Origin: Caulobacter sp. BP25
GTDB lineage: Bacteria; Pseudomonadota; Alphaproteobacteria; Caulobacterales; Caulobacteraceae
Assembly: GCF_002737755.1 (NCBI RefSeq)
Contig: NZ_PEGH01000008.1
Coordinates: 1 to 64,000, forward strand
Length of the DNA: 64,000 nucleotides
Direction: 5' to 3'
The notes beneath the pieces were generated by a model. That model saw only the letters and a list, made by a program, of their open reading frames with translations. It ran no database searches and was not told the origin of the DNA. A program made the translations under genes and the position numbers. Below, one piece after another: positions 26,472 to 36,194 of the stretch. Within the stretch, counting starts at the first letter, position 1. Each line of letters begins with the position of its first letter.

Positions 26472-26503
26472 ACACCCCGCCGGTCTCTCGACCGGCGGGG
26501 TGT
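26472..26503 (-). terminator. Intrinsic terminator after the TonB receptor gene
   Basis: A perfect 13-bp stem (26472-26484 with 26491-26503) with a six-base loop is followed on the minus strand by TTTTG. It lies 48 bp beyond the stop of the leftward TonB receptor gene. On the plus strand there is no T tract, so it mainly ends leftward transcription. Confidence 0.85.
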
Positions 26504-26550
26504 CGCCGTTGGTGCGGGGCGGGACGCGTAAGCATCCCGACCGCGGTCGA

Positions 26551-29055
26551 TTAGAACGAGTACCGCAGCGTCGCCGAGGCGGTGCGACCCAGGAAGGCGC
26601 GGCCGAGCACAACGCCGCTGGCCGGGATCGAGGCTTGTTCGGAGTCGATCAGGGCCAGCTTGTTGAACAGGTTGTTGACGTTCAGCATCAGCTGCACCCG
26701 CTCGGTCGGATAGACCTGCACGAAGGCGTTGACCAACTTATAGCCGGGTAGCTTCAGCTGGTTGGCGTCCTGCGCGTAGCTGCTGGTGGTGCCGATCACG
26801 TTCGCGCCGAAGGTCACGTACTTCAGCTCTACCTGCGGCGTCACCGAGTAGATGAAGTCGGCTTGGTGACGCGGCTTGTTGCCGACCAGCTCCGGACGTT
26901 GGGCGTCGCTGGCGATCTTTGCGTCCGTATAGGTGGCGCCGGCGGTCACGCTGAACGGACCCTTGCGAACCGCCGCTTCCAGCTCGACACCCTTGGCTTC
27001 GTAGCTGCGAACGATGTTGTAGATTTGGGTCGAGCCATCGGCGCCGCTGCTGACCTGGGTGTTGCGCTCGCCGGTCTTGGCCGAGAAGCCTGTGACGTTG
27101 AAGGTCAGGCCCGAGATCCGGTACTTCAGGCCCAGTTCGGCCTGTTTCACGGTGTCGTAGGCGCTCTCGTCGTCCACCAGCTTGCCGGTGCTGTAGTTGA
27201 CCGCCGGCGTGAACAGGATTTTGTCGCCCGAGGCGCGGCCGCCGCGGCTGTAGCGGCCGAAGACGGCCAGCTGCTCGGCGATGCGGTAGTTCACGCCCGT
27301 CGAGTAGCTGAGGTAGTTGTAGTCGTAATCGACATCCCCCGGTTGACCGAGGGGCAGGACTGACACCTTCGTTTCCGCCGTCGAGATCGTACCGTCACGG
27401 TTGATATCGAAGGACGTCGTACCCTGCCGCCCGCCGCCCAGCTCGGCGCCGAAGAGCGTGCCGCGGACCTTGCCCATGTCGTAGCGCAGGCTGCCGCCGA
27501 CGGCGATCTTGCCGATGTGGTAGTTGACCGACGCGTACGGCGCGTTGACGCCGTAGTTCATGTCGTAGTTGCGGCGGAAGGTGTTGCCCAGACCGTAGGA
27601 AACGTAACCGTCCTGCGTGAACGGGACGCCGGCCGCAGTCCTGGTGTTGATCAGCGTCGACTGGCCGTCGCCCGCCACGGTCGCAAGGACGTTGGGGAAC
27701 ACCATATCCACCGCGTAGTCCTGAGACGCGACGTAGAACCCGGCGGTGGTGGTCAGGTTGCCGCCGTTGATATCCCAGACGCGGCTGGCGCGCAGGTCGT
27801 TGGTGACGTTGTTCAAGCTCTTGATATTGGTGTTGAGCTGCAATGACGAGGTCATCAGGCCATTGCCGCTCAGGGTCGACAGGCTGGTGATGGCCTGACC
27901 CGCTTGCGGGCCCGTGGCGTAGCTGAGGGTGGCGCCTGGGCCGCCATAGGCCACCGATAGAGCGGACGCCTGGTTCACGGCGATCGGACGAATGGTCTGG
28001 TTGCTGCCGCCCACGTCCGAGAAGCGGAACTTCTCGGTGATGGTCCAGCCCTTCACCTCGTACTGGGCGTCCAGGCCCATCGACTTCACCACGGCGTGTT
28101 GGCCGCCGCGCAGATCGCTTTGAGTGAGGTTGTTGTTCTCGTCCAGCCGGATGACGTTGCTGACGTAGCGCGACAGCAGCGAGTCGGTCTTCACGTTGAA
28201 GTTGGCCAGGCTGGAGAACGTCGGATCGGCGTTCGTGCCCGAGACCCTGATCGGAACGAACTGGTAGTTGGGCGTGCGGTCGTTCAGATACTTCCCGTAG
28301 ATTCGCACATAGCCATTGTCGAACGTCTTGGTGACATTGGCCTTGATCTGCCCGCCCTTGTAGGCGGTGTAGCCGACGTCGCGCGGCCCTTCGCCCTGGC
28401 GATAGAAGCCGCCGACGTGGAAGCGCAAGGTGTCGCTGATCTTGCCGCCGTAGTCGGCGTCGAGACGCTTTTCGCCATAGCCCAGGCCGTAGGTGGCCTG
28501 AACCGCGCCGCCTTCGACATCGCCGGTCTTTGAGATCAGGTTGATCACGCCGCCCGGCGAGTTCGAGGCGAAGGTCGAGGCCGAACCGCCGCGGATGGTC
28601 TCGATCTGCGAGAGGTTGAGGTCCGCGCGCATGAACATGTCAGTGGTGAACTGGTACATGTCCCCGAACTCGAGGACCGGCAGGCCCTCTTCCTGGAGCT
28701 GCACGTACTTCGAGCCGGTGCCCGACAACGGCAGGCCGCGGATCGAGTAGTTCGCGTTGCCTTCGCCGATCGCGTACTCGGCGCGAATGCCGGGGATGTT
28801 GCGCAGGACCTCACCCAGCGAGCGGGCGCCATAGGTCTCGAATTCGGAAGCGCGCAGGGCGCTGGTGGACGTGGCGCTGTCCAGTCGGTCGCGGCCCTTG
28901 GCGACGCCGGTCGAGAACACCGCCTCGCCGTGGGCCTTGCCGCCCGCGCTCTGAACGGCCTTGTCGGCGGGCTTCGCCGCATCCGCAGCCTGAGCGGCCA
29001 TGGGCATGATCAGCAAGAACGGCGCGATCGCCGCCGACACGTACAGATACTTCAT
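26551..29055 (-). CDS. TonB-dependent outer-membrane receptor 1
   Basis: The 834-aa protein has a signal peptide ending AAQA (about residue 23), a plug domain at about 45-180 (SLGEVLRNIPGIRAEY, NYSIRGLPLSGTG, IETIRGGSASTFASNSPGGVINLISK) and a 22-strand-type barrel ending in ATLRYSF with the terminal Phe needed for outer-membrane insertion. It imports a scarce ligand using TonB energy. The plug and barrel resemble FecA-like/Fe-complex or carbohydrate receptors of caulobacters; the ligand cannot be set from sequence. No adjacent sigma/anti-sigma pair is present. The 265 bp upstream (29056-29320) hold its promoter region and no gene. Confidence 0.92.
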   Translation of the reverse strand: MKYLYVSAAIAPFLLIMPMAAQAADAAKPADKAVQSAGGKAHGEAVFSTGVAKGRDRLDSATSTSALRASEFETYGARSLGEVLRNIPGIRAEYAIGEGNANYSIRGLPLSGTGSKYVQLQEEGLPVLEFGDMYQFTTDMFMRADLNLSQIETIRGGSASTFASNSPGGVINLISKTGDVEGGAVQATYGLGYGEKRLDADYGGKISDTLRFHVGGFYRQGEGPRDVGYTAYKGGQIKANVTKTFDNGYVRIYGKYLNDRTPNYQFVPIRVSGTNADPTFSSLANFNVKTDSLLSRYVSNVIRLDENNNLTQSDLRGGQHAVVKSMGLDAQYEVKGWTITEKFRFSDVGGSNQTIRPIAVNQASALSVAYGGPGATLSYATGPQAGQAITSLSTLSGNGLMTSSLQLNTNIKSLNNVTNDLRASRVWDINGGNLTTTAGFYVASQDYAVDMVFPNVLATVAGDGQSTLINTRTAAGVPFTQDGYVSYGLGNTFRRNYDMNYGVNAPYASVNYHIGKIAVGGSLRYDMGKVRGTLFGAELGGGRQGTTSFDINRDGTISTAETKVSVLPLGQPGDVDYDYNYLSYSTGVNYRIAEQLAVFGRYSRGGRASGDKILFTPAVNYSTGKLVDDESAYDTVKQAELGLKYRISGLTFNVTGFSAKTGERNTQVSSGADGSTQIYNIVRSYEAKGVELEAAVRKGPFSVTAGATYTDAKIASDAQRPELVGNKPRHQADFIYSVTPQVELKYVTFGANVIGTTSSYAQDANQLKLPGYKLVNAFVQVYPTERVQLMLNVNNLFNKLALIDSEQASIPASGVVLGRAFLGRTASATLRYSF

Positions 29056-29320
29056 TCTTGATCCCCGATTTCAGTACTAGAAGAATTGCTTTGGTGGCTG
29101 GAATTGGGGGTGTCTGGGTAACTTATGGATGAATAATTGTTGGAATCGACGTTGTATTGGGTGCGACAAATTGTACGCCCAACTAAAGCATAGTGCGCGA
29201 TCGGGCGGGTATTCTACGTTGGGTTGTTGTGCTTGCCGTAGCGGGTCGCGAGGGGCGAATACTTGACTGTCTCAGGCGTCAGCTGTCGCGACAGGCTTTG
29301 TCTCTGGGCGCCAGCCCCCT

Positions 29321-30580
29321 CTAGAGATAGCTTAGCCACCATGCGCGTCGACGCGCCTTGACCTGCGCGTACCAGTGGCAGGCCGGATAGCATATGGCGA
29401 CAACGACCACCCAAACCGCGTAGACGGCGGGAAGGCCATAACCAAAGTCCGTGGGAAACGCTTCGCGCGGCCCGCCCAGGGAGGGATAGGGCGTGAAGAT
29501 GAAAGTCCAAGCTCGCCAGCCGTAGGTCGCCAGCGCAAGTCCCGTTGCGATCAGGTGGGCGAGGAAGAAGTGCAGAAGATAGTAGAACAGCGGCACGCGT
29601 CCCAGCACTTCGAGAGGCGCCCTCAAACCGGTTGGCCGGCTCGGTGTCTGGCCCAGGAAAGCCGCCAACAGGAAGATCAAGCCTAGCGTCAACAGGACGA
29701 AGTCGGGCGAAGCGGGATACTTCGTGACGTTTAGGAATGACATCACGCTGTAGACCGCCGAACTCTGTGGGCTCCATGGCGCGGGATCGCCGTATTGGTT
29801 GATCAGGCGCAGCACCCCGAAGACGCCCAAGGCGACCAGGCCCAGGCCTGCGAGCCATCGGGCGGGCATGCGCCCCTCCTCGATCATCGGACCAAGCGAG
29901 AAGCCAAGCAGCATGATCGCCGCCCAGGGGACGATCGGGTATGGGCTCACCACGGTCGCGCCCAGGACCTGAAAGACGGCCACGTCGTGGATCACGGTCC
30001 ACAGCCCCGCGCCGGCGCCGAACCCGTCGGCCGGGATCGCATCCAGAACGGGGTGAAGCAGCAGCACTGCGATGGCCAGCGGAGCGAGCCACGGCCTTGG
30101 CAGCCAAACCAGCAAGGCCAGAACGATCATCGAGAGCCCTAGCGCCCACAGGACAAGGAGCAGAATCGGGCTCTGAAGCGACCAGGAGAAATAGTAGGCT
30201 AGGCGCATGACGACGAGCTCGAGGACCATGAGCCAGAGCCCGCGTGACACCAGGAACCAGGAGAGCTGGGATCGGCTGCGGCCCCTGCGCCACCAGAGAA
30301 AGGCGCCGATGCCCGCCGTCAGCGCGAAGGTCGGCGCGCAGAAATGCGTGATCCACCGTGTGGCGAACAGGAGCGGCGTCGTCGTGGCCAAATCGGTCGG
30401 AAGCGCCGACATGGCGCCCCTGTGGATAAAGTCTCGAACATGGTCCAGCGCCATGACGATCATGGCCAGGCCCCGCAGCTGGTCCACCCAGCCTAGGCGC
30501 GAGTCGACGGGCGGCTCTTGGGCCGTCTGGCCGCGATCCTCAATGCGCTCGTCCAGCAGTGTTGAAGAGATAGTCCCCAT
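29321..30580 (-). CDS. DUF1624 / heparan-glucosaminide acetyltransferase-like membrane protein
   Basis: The 419-aa protein has about ten hydrophobic helices and begins its conserved domain with RLGWVDQLRGLAMIVMALDHVRDF near residue 35, the hallmark of DUF1624/YeiB-related acyltransferases. Further markers are RWITHFCAPTFALTAGIGAFL and VPLFYYLLHFFLAHL. These proteins transfer acyl groups across the inner membrane. The ATG at 30580 behind GGGAGGAGCCA is preferred; the upstream 72-residue extension to 30796 is low-confidence. It is divergent from the restriction gene at 30841. Confidence 0.82.
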   Translation of the reverse strand: MGTISSTLLDERIEDRGQTAQEPPVDSRLGWVDQLRGLAMIVMALDHVRDFIHRGAMSALPTDLATTTPLLFATRWITHFCAPTFALTAGIGAFLWWRRGRSRSQLSWFLVSRGLWLMVLELVVMRLAYYFSWSLQSPILLLVLWALGLSMIVLALLVWLPRPWLAPLAIAVLLLHPVLDAIPADGFGAGAGLWTVIHDVAVFQVLGATVVSPYPIVPWAAIMLLGFSLGPMIEEGRMPARWLAGLGLVALGVFGVLRLINQYGDPAPWSPQSSAVYSVMSFLNVTKYPASPDFVLLTLGLIFLLAAFLGQTPSRPTGLRAPLEVLGRVPLFYYLLHFFLAHLIATGLALATYGWRAWTFIFTPYPSLGGPREAFPTDFGYGLPAVYAVWVVVVAICYPACHWYAQVKARRRAWWLSYL

Positions 30581-30840
30581 TGGCTCCTCCCGCAGCGTCG
30601 ACGCCTTGGTAGGACATTGACGGTCCGCCTGAGAGGGCTCCAGCATTTTCGCGGATTGCGTGACACGGCGAGGCCGTCCCGCCCAGGACACCAGCGGAGC
30701 GCGCCCACTGACGCCAAGCTTTCGGTCACGCCGTTCCAAGGCGCCGAACCGTCGTGGCGAGGGCGCTCGCCACTTACTATTGTCTGTCGACATCACAGCA
30801 TCACAGCGGCGACGTTCAGGCGACGCAGAGGCTAGCCGGA

Positions 30841-31893
30841 ATGACGAAACGTTCGCCCCTTGATCCGCAAAGGTTTGTCGAGGCTATCCGCGAGAGCGGG
30901 AAGTCCATCTATGATCCCATCCCGGTTGGCGATCCCACCTATTGGATCCCGACGCCAGAGCTGGAAGACCTGCTGGACCGGAAACTCAAAGGGCTCTCGC
31001 TGGCTGGGCTGCCGCTCCGAACACGATCCAAGGTGGTCAAGGAGAGCGTCTGCAACGCCTTGGGCTACCCGGTTCCAAGGTCCTTCCGAAAGACGCAGCC
31101 GCGCTTCCCGGGGCAGCTTTTCGACACCTACGCACAGAAGGCCAATAACCTTCAGATCTGGAATGAAGAGCTCTCTGGCGTTCGTCGGTACGTGTTAATC
31201 CGCGTCTCTGAGCAGGACATGGTCTCCCGCGTTAAGGTGGTTTCGGGGGACACGCTTGCTGTCTTAGACACGACTGGTACGCTAACGCGGAAGTATCAGG
31301 CGCGCTGCATACCGGGGCGGGAAGCTGCGGAGCTTGTCGCCGCGCAGGATACCGACGCGCTTCGGCCCTTCACATCGGAGGTCGCCGAGGTGCGCGGCGC
31401 ATCTCCTGTCAAACATCCCGCGGCAGGCGAGCTGCTGCCGATCGCCAGAATCTATGACCGACTCCGCCCGCTGATCGGCCATAGCTTCCAAGATGCGGGC
31501 TTTGACCAAGAGCGAAACCGAGGCGCCGCCCTGCATAGACTGGTATGCGAAGCGCTCGGCTATGCCAGCTATCAGGACGATGGACAGTTCCCTGATGTCC
31601 GCCACCAGCTGCTTGAGGTCAAACTACAGACTTCGCCTACGGTGGATCTTGGTCTGGTGCTTCCAAGCAGCACCGAACCCTTGGACGTTCCGATGCTGCA
31701 TGGAACGCAGATTAGGCACTGCGATGTCCGCTACGCGGTTCTCTATGGCAGGGTGGTGAGCGGCCAGGTCGAGCTGACGCACCTGTTCCTTTCAACAGGG
31801 GAAGCCTTTCTTGGCAGGTTTCCTCAGTTTCAAGGCAAGGTCCTAAACGCGAAGCTCCAGATCCCGTTACCGAGCGATTTCTTCGACGGGTAG
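30841..31893 (+). CDS. Type II restriction endonuclease (PD-(D/E)XK type)
   Basis: The 350-aa protein has a likely nuclease site PDVRHQLLEVK at residues 251-261, with Asp252, Glu259 and Lys261 as catalytic candidates. It converges on, and overlaps by 27 bp, an N6-adenine methyltransferase gene, the classic arrangement of a restriction-modification pair. The N-terminal region (YDPIPVGDPTYWIPTPELEDLL) is probably involved in DNA recognition. ATG 30841 follows GAGGCTAGCCGGA. The recognition sequence is not deducible here. The gene would restrict incoming unmodified DNA. Confidence 0.78.
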   Translation: MTKRSPLDPQRFVEAIRESGKSIYDPIPVGDPTYWIPTPELEDLLDRKLKGLSLAGLPLRTRSKVVKESVCNALGYPVPRSFRKTQPRFPGQLFDTYAQKANNLQIWNEELSGVRRYVLIRVSEQDMVSRVKVVSGDTLAVLDTTGTLTRKYQARCIPGREAAELVAAQDTDALRPFTSEVAEVRGASPVKHPAAGELLPIARIYDRLRPLIGHSFQDAGFDQERNRGAALHRLVCEALGYASYQDDGQFPDVRHQLLEVKLQTSPTVDLGLVLPSSTEPLDVPMLHGTQIRHCDVRYAVLYGRVVSGQVELTHLFLSTGEAFLGRFPQFQGKVLNAKLQIPLPSDFFDG

Positions 31894-33600
31894 GCCGAAC
31901 GCCCGCCAGACCAGTCCATCCAGTTCACCTTCAAGCTCAAGCGCCAGGTTCGGATCGGTGGTCGAGTGGATCGCCTTGGCGTGCTGGATCAGCTGGCGAC
32001 CGATCTTCGAACTTGGGTCAGGCAGGGGAAACAGCTCGACATACTGGGTGATGAACCGCCGCCGGCCTGCGTAGAGCTTGTTGTTGAAACGCCGATCGTA
32101 GAACACCTCGATGAAGGTCGAGTTGGCGACCGCCGCCGCAAGCCACAGGAGGTCTTCGCTATTGCCGGCCTTTGGGGCCAGCCAGTAGCAGTCCCCGTTG
32201 ACGACGCCGCCTTCAAGATCAACCCAGAACGTCGGGCGCTCGGAGATGTCGCGGAAGACCAGCTTGGGGGCTGGCCAAGCCGCCGGGTCTTGGGGGACCC
32301 ACAGCTCATACCAGTTACGCCCCGCTTCCATAACGTAGGTGCGGGCCTCGAGCGCCGCCCTGTGCTGCTCCAGATAGGCTCGCGCTTTGGGGTAGTGGGC
32401 CAGATCGACAGCCCGCCTGCGCCCCTGTCGAACTTCATGCGGGTAGAGGATCGAACGGTGCTTCTTGGCGGGGGTGGCTCGGAATCGTCCGGCCGTGTGA
32501 TGTGTGATGAGCGGCTTGAGGATTTCGGGCCGAGTTTCGGCTTCGAACTCGGACCAGTCCGTGCGGATGAAGATCTTGTCCGCACAGGTTTTGACGCCTA
32601 CCCGCACCTTGCCGATATCGCGGAAAACGCCCCAGGAGTGCTGGGCGATTGTCCTCAGCCAGTCATCGGTCGACTGAGTTGCAAGGCGCCACACATCGTG
32701 GGCGGCTCCGGAGGTGTCTAGAGCCCCGTGTTTGACCTCGAAGCGCCGATCGCCGCCGGTGGCGACCACGCCGCTCAGTTCCACGGCCTCGACGGGGTCG
32801 GCAGCGCTGGTCGTGGGTTTCCGCCTTGTCTCGTAAATGGAGGTGAACCCCGGCGCGGCGGTCTCCAAGGGCGGTCCGCCATGCGCAAGCAGCACCGCTG
32901 GGAGAACCGCCGTGTCGAACAGCTTCGTGTCGCCGAAATCCCAGATATGCCGCAGGCTCATGCTGGTGCGGAGCGCTGCTCTTACGCTTGCGCCGCCTTT
33001 TGTGGTCATGAAGCGGTTCGAGACGATTATCCCCGCAGCGCCGCCTGGCCTTAGCACACGCGCAATGCCCATCAGGAACGCATGATAGAGGTCAACGCGT
33101 CCTGACAGATTGAAGAGCTGGCCCAAAGCCTGAGCGTGGTCAGCTCCGATGATCTGCGTCCGCACGTACGGCGGGTTCGCGATCACCAGGTCGAACTCCG
33201 CGCCTTCGCGGGGCGCCGAGACGCCTAGCGTGGCTGACGCTTGCGCCAGCACGAAATCCAAAAAGCTTGCTTGCTCTAGCCGAAGGCTGACGCCCGGGAA
33301 GGCGGCCTTGATCCTCTGCTTGGCCAGCCTCACGGCGTTGGGATCGGTGTCAAAGCCGGTCACGATGGGCGTGACCGCCTCTCCCGATAGTTGTTCGAGA
33401 AGGGCTAGAACCAGTTCGCCGTCGCCAATCGCAGGATCGAGGATTTGTACGGTCGGCGATCCGACCAGCGCCGCGTTTTCCACGATCTTGCGCGCAACGA
33501 ACTGGGCGAGCGCCGATGGCGTGTAGGTCGCGCCCCCGGCCTTATGGTCCGCGACGTCCTTGTACCGCCTCTTGACTTCACTTTGGGCTGCAAAGGTCAT
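31867..33600 (-). CDS. Type II N6-adenine DNA methyltransferase
   Basis: The 577-aa protein has the SAM-binding motif I region (QILDPAIGDGELVLALL, near residue 55), the catalytic motif IV NPPYVRT starting at residue 142, and a TaqI-like C-terminal specificity domain (ELWVPQDPAAWPAPKLVFRDI, FNNKLYAGRRRFITQYVELF). It methylates adenine at N6 to protect host sites from the adjacent endonuclease. The ATG at 33600 starts MTFAAQSEVKRRYKDVADH; an upstream extension to 33696 is not needed. Convergent 3' overlap with the endonuclease gene is seen. Confidence 0.9.
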   Translation of the reverse strand: MTFAAQSEVKRRYKDVADHKAGGATYTPSALAQFVARKIVENAALVGSPTVQILDPAIGDGELVLALLEQLSGEAVTPIVTGFDTDPNAVRLAKQRIKAAFPGVSLRLEQASFLDFVLAQASATLGVSAPREGAEFDLVIANPPYVRTQIIGADHAQALGQLFNLSGRVDLYHAFLMGIARVLRPGGAAGIIVSNRFMTTKGGASVRAALRTSMSLRHIWDFGDTKLFDTAVLPAVLLAHGGPPLETAAPGFTSIYETRRKPTTSAADPVEAVELSGVVATGGDRRFEVKHGALDTSGAAHDVWRLATQSTDDWLRTIAQHSWGVFRDIGKVRVGVKTCADKIFIRTDWSEFEAETRPEILKPLITHHTAGRFRATPAKKHRSILYPHEVRQGRRRAVDLAHYPKARAYLEQHRAALEARTYVMEAGRNWYELWVPQDPAAWPAPKLVFRDISERPTFWVDLEGGVVNGDCYWLAPKAGNSEDLLWLAAAVANSTFIEVFYDRRFNNKLYAGRRRFITQYVELFPLPDPSSKIGRQLIQHAKAIHSTTDPNLALELEGELDGLVWRAFGLPVEEIAR

Positions 33601-33764
33601 CGAGGTCCTCAGGCGGGGCGAACTTGCTACTGATCGTCTGTGGGGTGGAAGTGAGGTGGGCGCCACCGGTTTGGTCCGATTTGGCGCCGCGCGCAACGCA
33701 AGCAGCGCCGACGCAGGGTCTCAGCCCACGAGCCGCCAAGCGCGCTCGTCAGGCGCCTGTCGGG

Positions 33765-34454
33765 TCAGTCAGGCCGCATTCCGTTCATCAAACCGCGAAA
33801 TCCGCCGGAGAACACCGGAACCATCCTTTGGCGAACCGCCGCGATGTCGTCGGAGCGGCAGAGCCCTCCCGATAGGGTGTCGATGCGCCCGGTTTGCGCC
33901 AGCGTCAGTGTCAAGGCGCCCGAGAGGAGATGGTAGAACCAGTAGAGGTCCTCGTCCGGCAGGGTCGGCGCCAATGACTTCAGCATGGCGATGAACCGGC
34001 TCACCAGCGGATTGAAGTGAGCGCGCATGGTCTCGCCGCCCCATTCGGGGGTGTTGTTCACCTGAGCGACCAGCACGCCGTAGTTCAGCCAGCCCTTTTC
34101 AGGCCGTTTGAGCAGATCAAAGGTGGCGCCCACGAAGGCGTCGATCACGCCCTCGATGGTCATGCCGCCCACGGCGGTGCGCTCGTAGTGCTCCAGCGCC
34201 TCCATGCGGACCTGATTGGCGATCGCCGCGCGGCGGCCGAACGTGGCGTCGAAGAGCTGCTTCTTGTCGCCGAAGTAGTGATGGATCAGCGCCGGATCCA
34301 CGCCCCCCGCCTTGGCGACATCCTTGATCGTGGTCCCGTGCAGTCCGTTGCGGGCGAACAGCGCTTCGGCCGCATCCAGGATGCGCGTGATCGTCTGCTC
34401 GCGCTGTTCCGATTTCCGCAACCGTTGCCGAGGAGCCGTGGAGAGAGTCGTCAT
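33765..34454 (-). CDS. TetR/AcrR-family regulator
   Basis: The 229-aa protein has a TetR HTH at residues about 18-70 (ILDAAEALFARNGLHGTTIKDVAKAGGVDPALIHHYFGDKK, in the usual layout) and an all-helical ligand domain of the TetR_C type. It lies 40 bp after the carboxylesterase gene in the same direction. The perfect palindrome TTCATTCATGAATGAA at 36105-36120, between the esterase and TonB receptor starts, is the best candidate operator. It probably represses uptake and cleavage of an ester until an inducer binds. Confidence 0.9.
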   Translation of the reverse strand: MTTLSTAPRQRLRKSEQREQTITRILDAAEALFARNGLHGTTIKDVAKAGGVDPALIHHYFGDKKQLFDATFGRRAAIANQVRMEALEHYERTAVGGMTIEGVIDAFVGATFDLLKRPEKGWLNYGVLVAQVNNTPEWGGETMRAHFNPLVSRFIAMLKSLAPTLPDEDLYWFYHLLSGALTLTLAQTGRIDTLSGGLCRSDDIAAVRQRMVPVFSGGFRGLMNGMRPD

Positions 34455-34494
34455 CGCGCGAGCTTAAGACATCCCGTTGATCAAGGTTAGACCG

Positions 34495-36063
34495 CTAGAA
34501 CAGGCGAGCGATGCGGGCTTTCGCCCAGGCCAACCAGATGATCCAGCCCGTTCGGCGATCGTACCAGTCCAGCTGTTCGGACAGGACGCCATGCTTCACG
34601 GCGACATCCGATTGTCCAAACACCATCCAGGGATCGGTGACGGCGTCGTAGGCCGGCCAGACGGTCTTTCCCACCACATTGGGCGATCCATCCTTGGCGA
34701 AGGCCACCCAGCGCGCGTGCATATCGTCGGCCAGCGCTTGGTCGGCGGCGGTGGGCGCCGCCGCCTGTGGCTGGCGCCCCAGCGTCTTGAAGACATAGGC
34801 GATCTCACCCCCGTGCGGGGCCCGAGGCACGCTTTTCCGCGCGCCTTCGTCCACGTGCTCGAAGCGGTAGAGATAGACCGGCGCGTGACGTGACCAGCGG
34901 CGCGCCACCCAGCGTGCTGGCGCGGTGCCCACACCGTCGCGGAAGTAGAACCTCAGCGCCTGGTCTGACGTCGTGCCGGGTCCGTAGCGGCGCTGGGTCT
35001 CCTCCAGGGTGGCGGGTTTGACGCTCTTGCGCAGCGTCGCGCCCAGGTCGCCATAGTCCAACAGGGAGTCTTCTCCGTCGTTGATCCCGATCAGTAGGGG
35101 GACCTTGGCGAACCATCCGCCGCGGATCATGACGGTTGGACTGTCGGGCCTGAGCATCGTGTTCGGTTCGGGCTTGAAGTCGCCCGGGGCGCCCGCCAGC
35201 ATCCTGGCCGGCAAGGCGCGCAGCGCCCGGGCGTCGGCGTTCTCGGGCGCGCCAGCCGAGCGGGCGACAGCTTCGCCCGATGCGTGGGCGGCCTTGCGTC
35301 CGGGAGGCGGCGGCAGCCAGCCTCCGCCAGACTGGATGATCGCCCGATGGAAAAGCCCTTGGGCCGCAGGCGACGCCGCCAGGTTGAAGACACTGATCCC
35401 GCCGGCGGATTCGCCGATTACCGTGACGTTGCCTGGCTCGCCGCCAAAGGCCGCGATGTTCCGCCGAACCCATTGCAGGGCGGCGATCTGATCCATCAAG
35501 GCGTAGTCCCCGCCGCCCACCTCGCCGGCCAGGGCCGGGTGGGCGAAGGCGCCGAGATGGCCCAGTCGATAGTTGATCGTCACCATGACGACCCCGCTGC
35601 GCGCGAAGGCGGTTCCGTCGTAGAAGGGCAGTGATCCGGCGCCCATGCGGCCCGAGCCGCCGTGCAGCCACACCATGACCGGCGCGCGCTTTTGCGCGGT
35701 CGCCGCGACCGGGGCCCAGATGTTCAGGGTCAGGCAGTCTTCGCTCGTGGGCTCGGGCGCGCCCCCATACAGCGTCAGGTCCTTGGCCCCCGTGGGGCCG
35801 CGCTGAAGGCAAGCGGGGCCGAACTGACGCGCGTCCCGGACGTCGGGCCAGGATTTGGGCGGGGCGGGCGGGCGCCACCTCAGCGCGCCCTCGGGCGCCG
35901 CCGCATAGGGCACGCCTCGGAAGATCGCGACGCCATCGGAGGTCTCGCCGCCCAGTCGGCCACTCTCCACGGCGACGACGAGACCCGCGCTATCGGCATG
36001 TCCGACGCCTCCCATTGAAACCATAAGAGCCGCCGCGGCGGCGGCCACGGTTACAGATCGCAT
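34495..36063 (-). CDS. Secreted type-B carboxylesterase
   Basis: The 522-aa protein has a signal peptide ending GGVGHA (about residue 23) and the alpha/beta-hydrolase nucleophile elbow GESAGG with Ser219. Family blocks present are IFRGVPYAAAPEGALRWRPP near 45, SEDCLTLNIWAP near 100 and PVMVWLHGGSGRMGAG, the oxyanion hole. It cleaves carboxylic esters in the periplasm. Divergent from a TonB receptor and followed by a TetR gene, it fits a locus that imports and cleaves an ester-bearing compound; the compound is unknown. Confidence 0.92.
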   Translation of the reverse strand: MRSVTVAAAAAALMVSMGGVGHADSAGLVVAVESGRLGGETSDGVAIFRGVPYAAAPEGALRWRPPAPPKSWPDVRDARQFGPACLQRGPTGAKDLTLYGGAPEPTSEDCLTLNIWAPVAATAQKRAPVMVWLHGGSGRMGAGSLPFYDGTAFARSGVVMVTINYRLGHLGAFAHPALAGEVGGGDYALMDQIAALQWVRRNIAAFGGEPGNVTVIGESAGGISVFNLAASPAAQGLFHRAIIQSGGGWLPPPPGRKAAHASGEAVARSAGAPENADARALRALPARMLAGAPGDFKPEPNTMLRPDSPTVMIRGGWFAKVPLLIGINDGEDSLLDYGDLGATLRKSVKPATLEETQRRYGPGTTSDQALRFYFRDGVGTAPARWVARRWSRHAPVYLYRFEHVDEGARKSVPRAPHGGEIAYVFKTLGRQPQAAAPTAADQALADDMHARWVAFAKDGSPNVVGKTVWPAYDAVTDPWMVFGQSDVAVKHGVLSEQLDWYDRRTGWIIWLAWAKARIARLF

Positions 36064-36104
36064 GCGGCGCTCCCCAATTTCATCTTGTCACGGCAGCATT
36101 TTTA

Positions 36105-36120
36105 TTCATTCATGAATGAA
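36105..36120. promoter_or_regulatory. Perfect 16-bp palindrome, likely TetR operator
   Basis: TTCATTCATGAATGAA is fully self-complementary and AT-rich in a GC-rich setting. It lies 42 bp before the carboxylesterase start (leftward) and 75 bp before the TonB receptor start (rightward). The TetR gene in the same locus is the obvious candidate to bind it and repress both directions. Confidence 0.78.
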
Positions 36121-36194
36121 CGATGCGAGAGCGGCGTCAAGCCGCGTTTCGCCTCGCCATCACAAGCGCCCCGAAAAGGGGCCATGGAGGGGAC

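Noticed and set aside
29214..30356. 380-aa leftward open frame
   Set aside because: It is a frame shadow of the DUF1624 membrane protein and lacks any recognisable domain.
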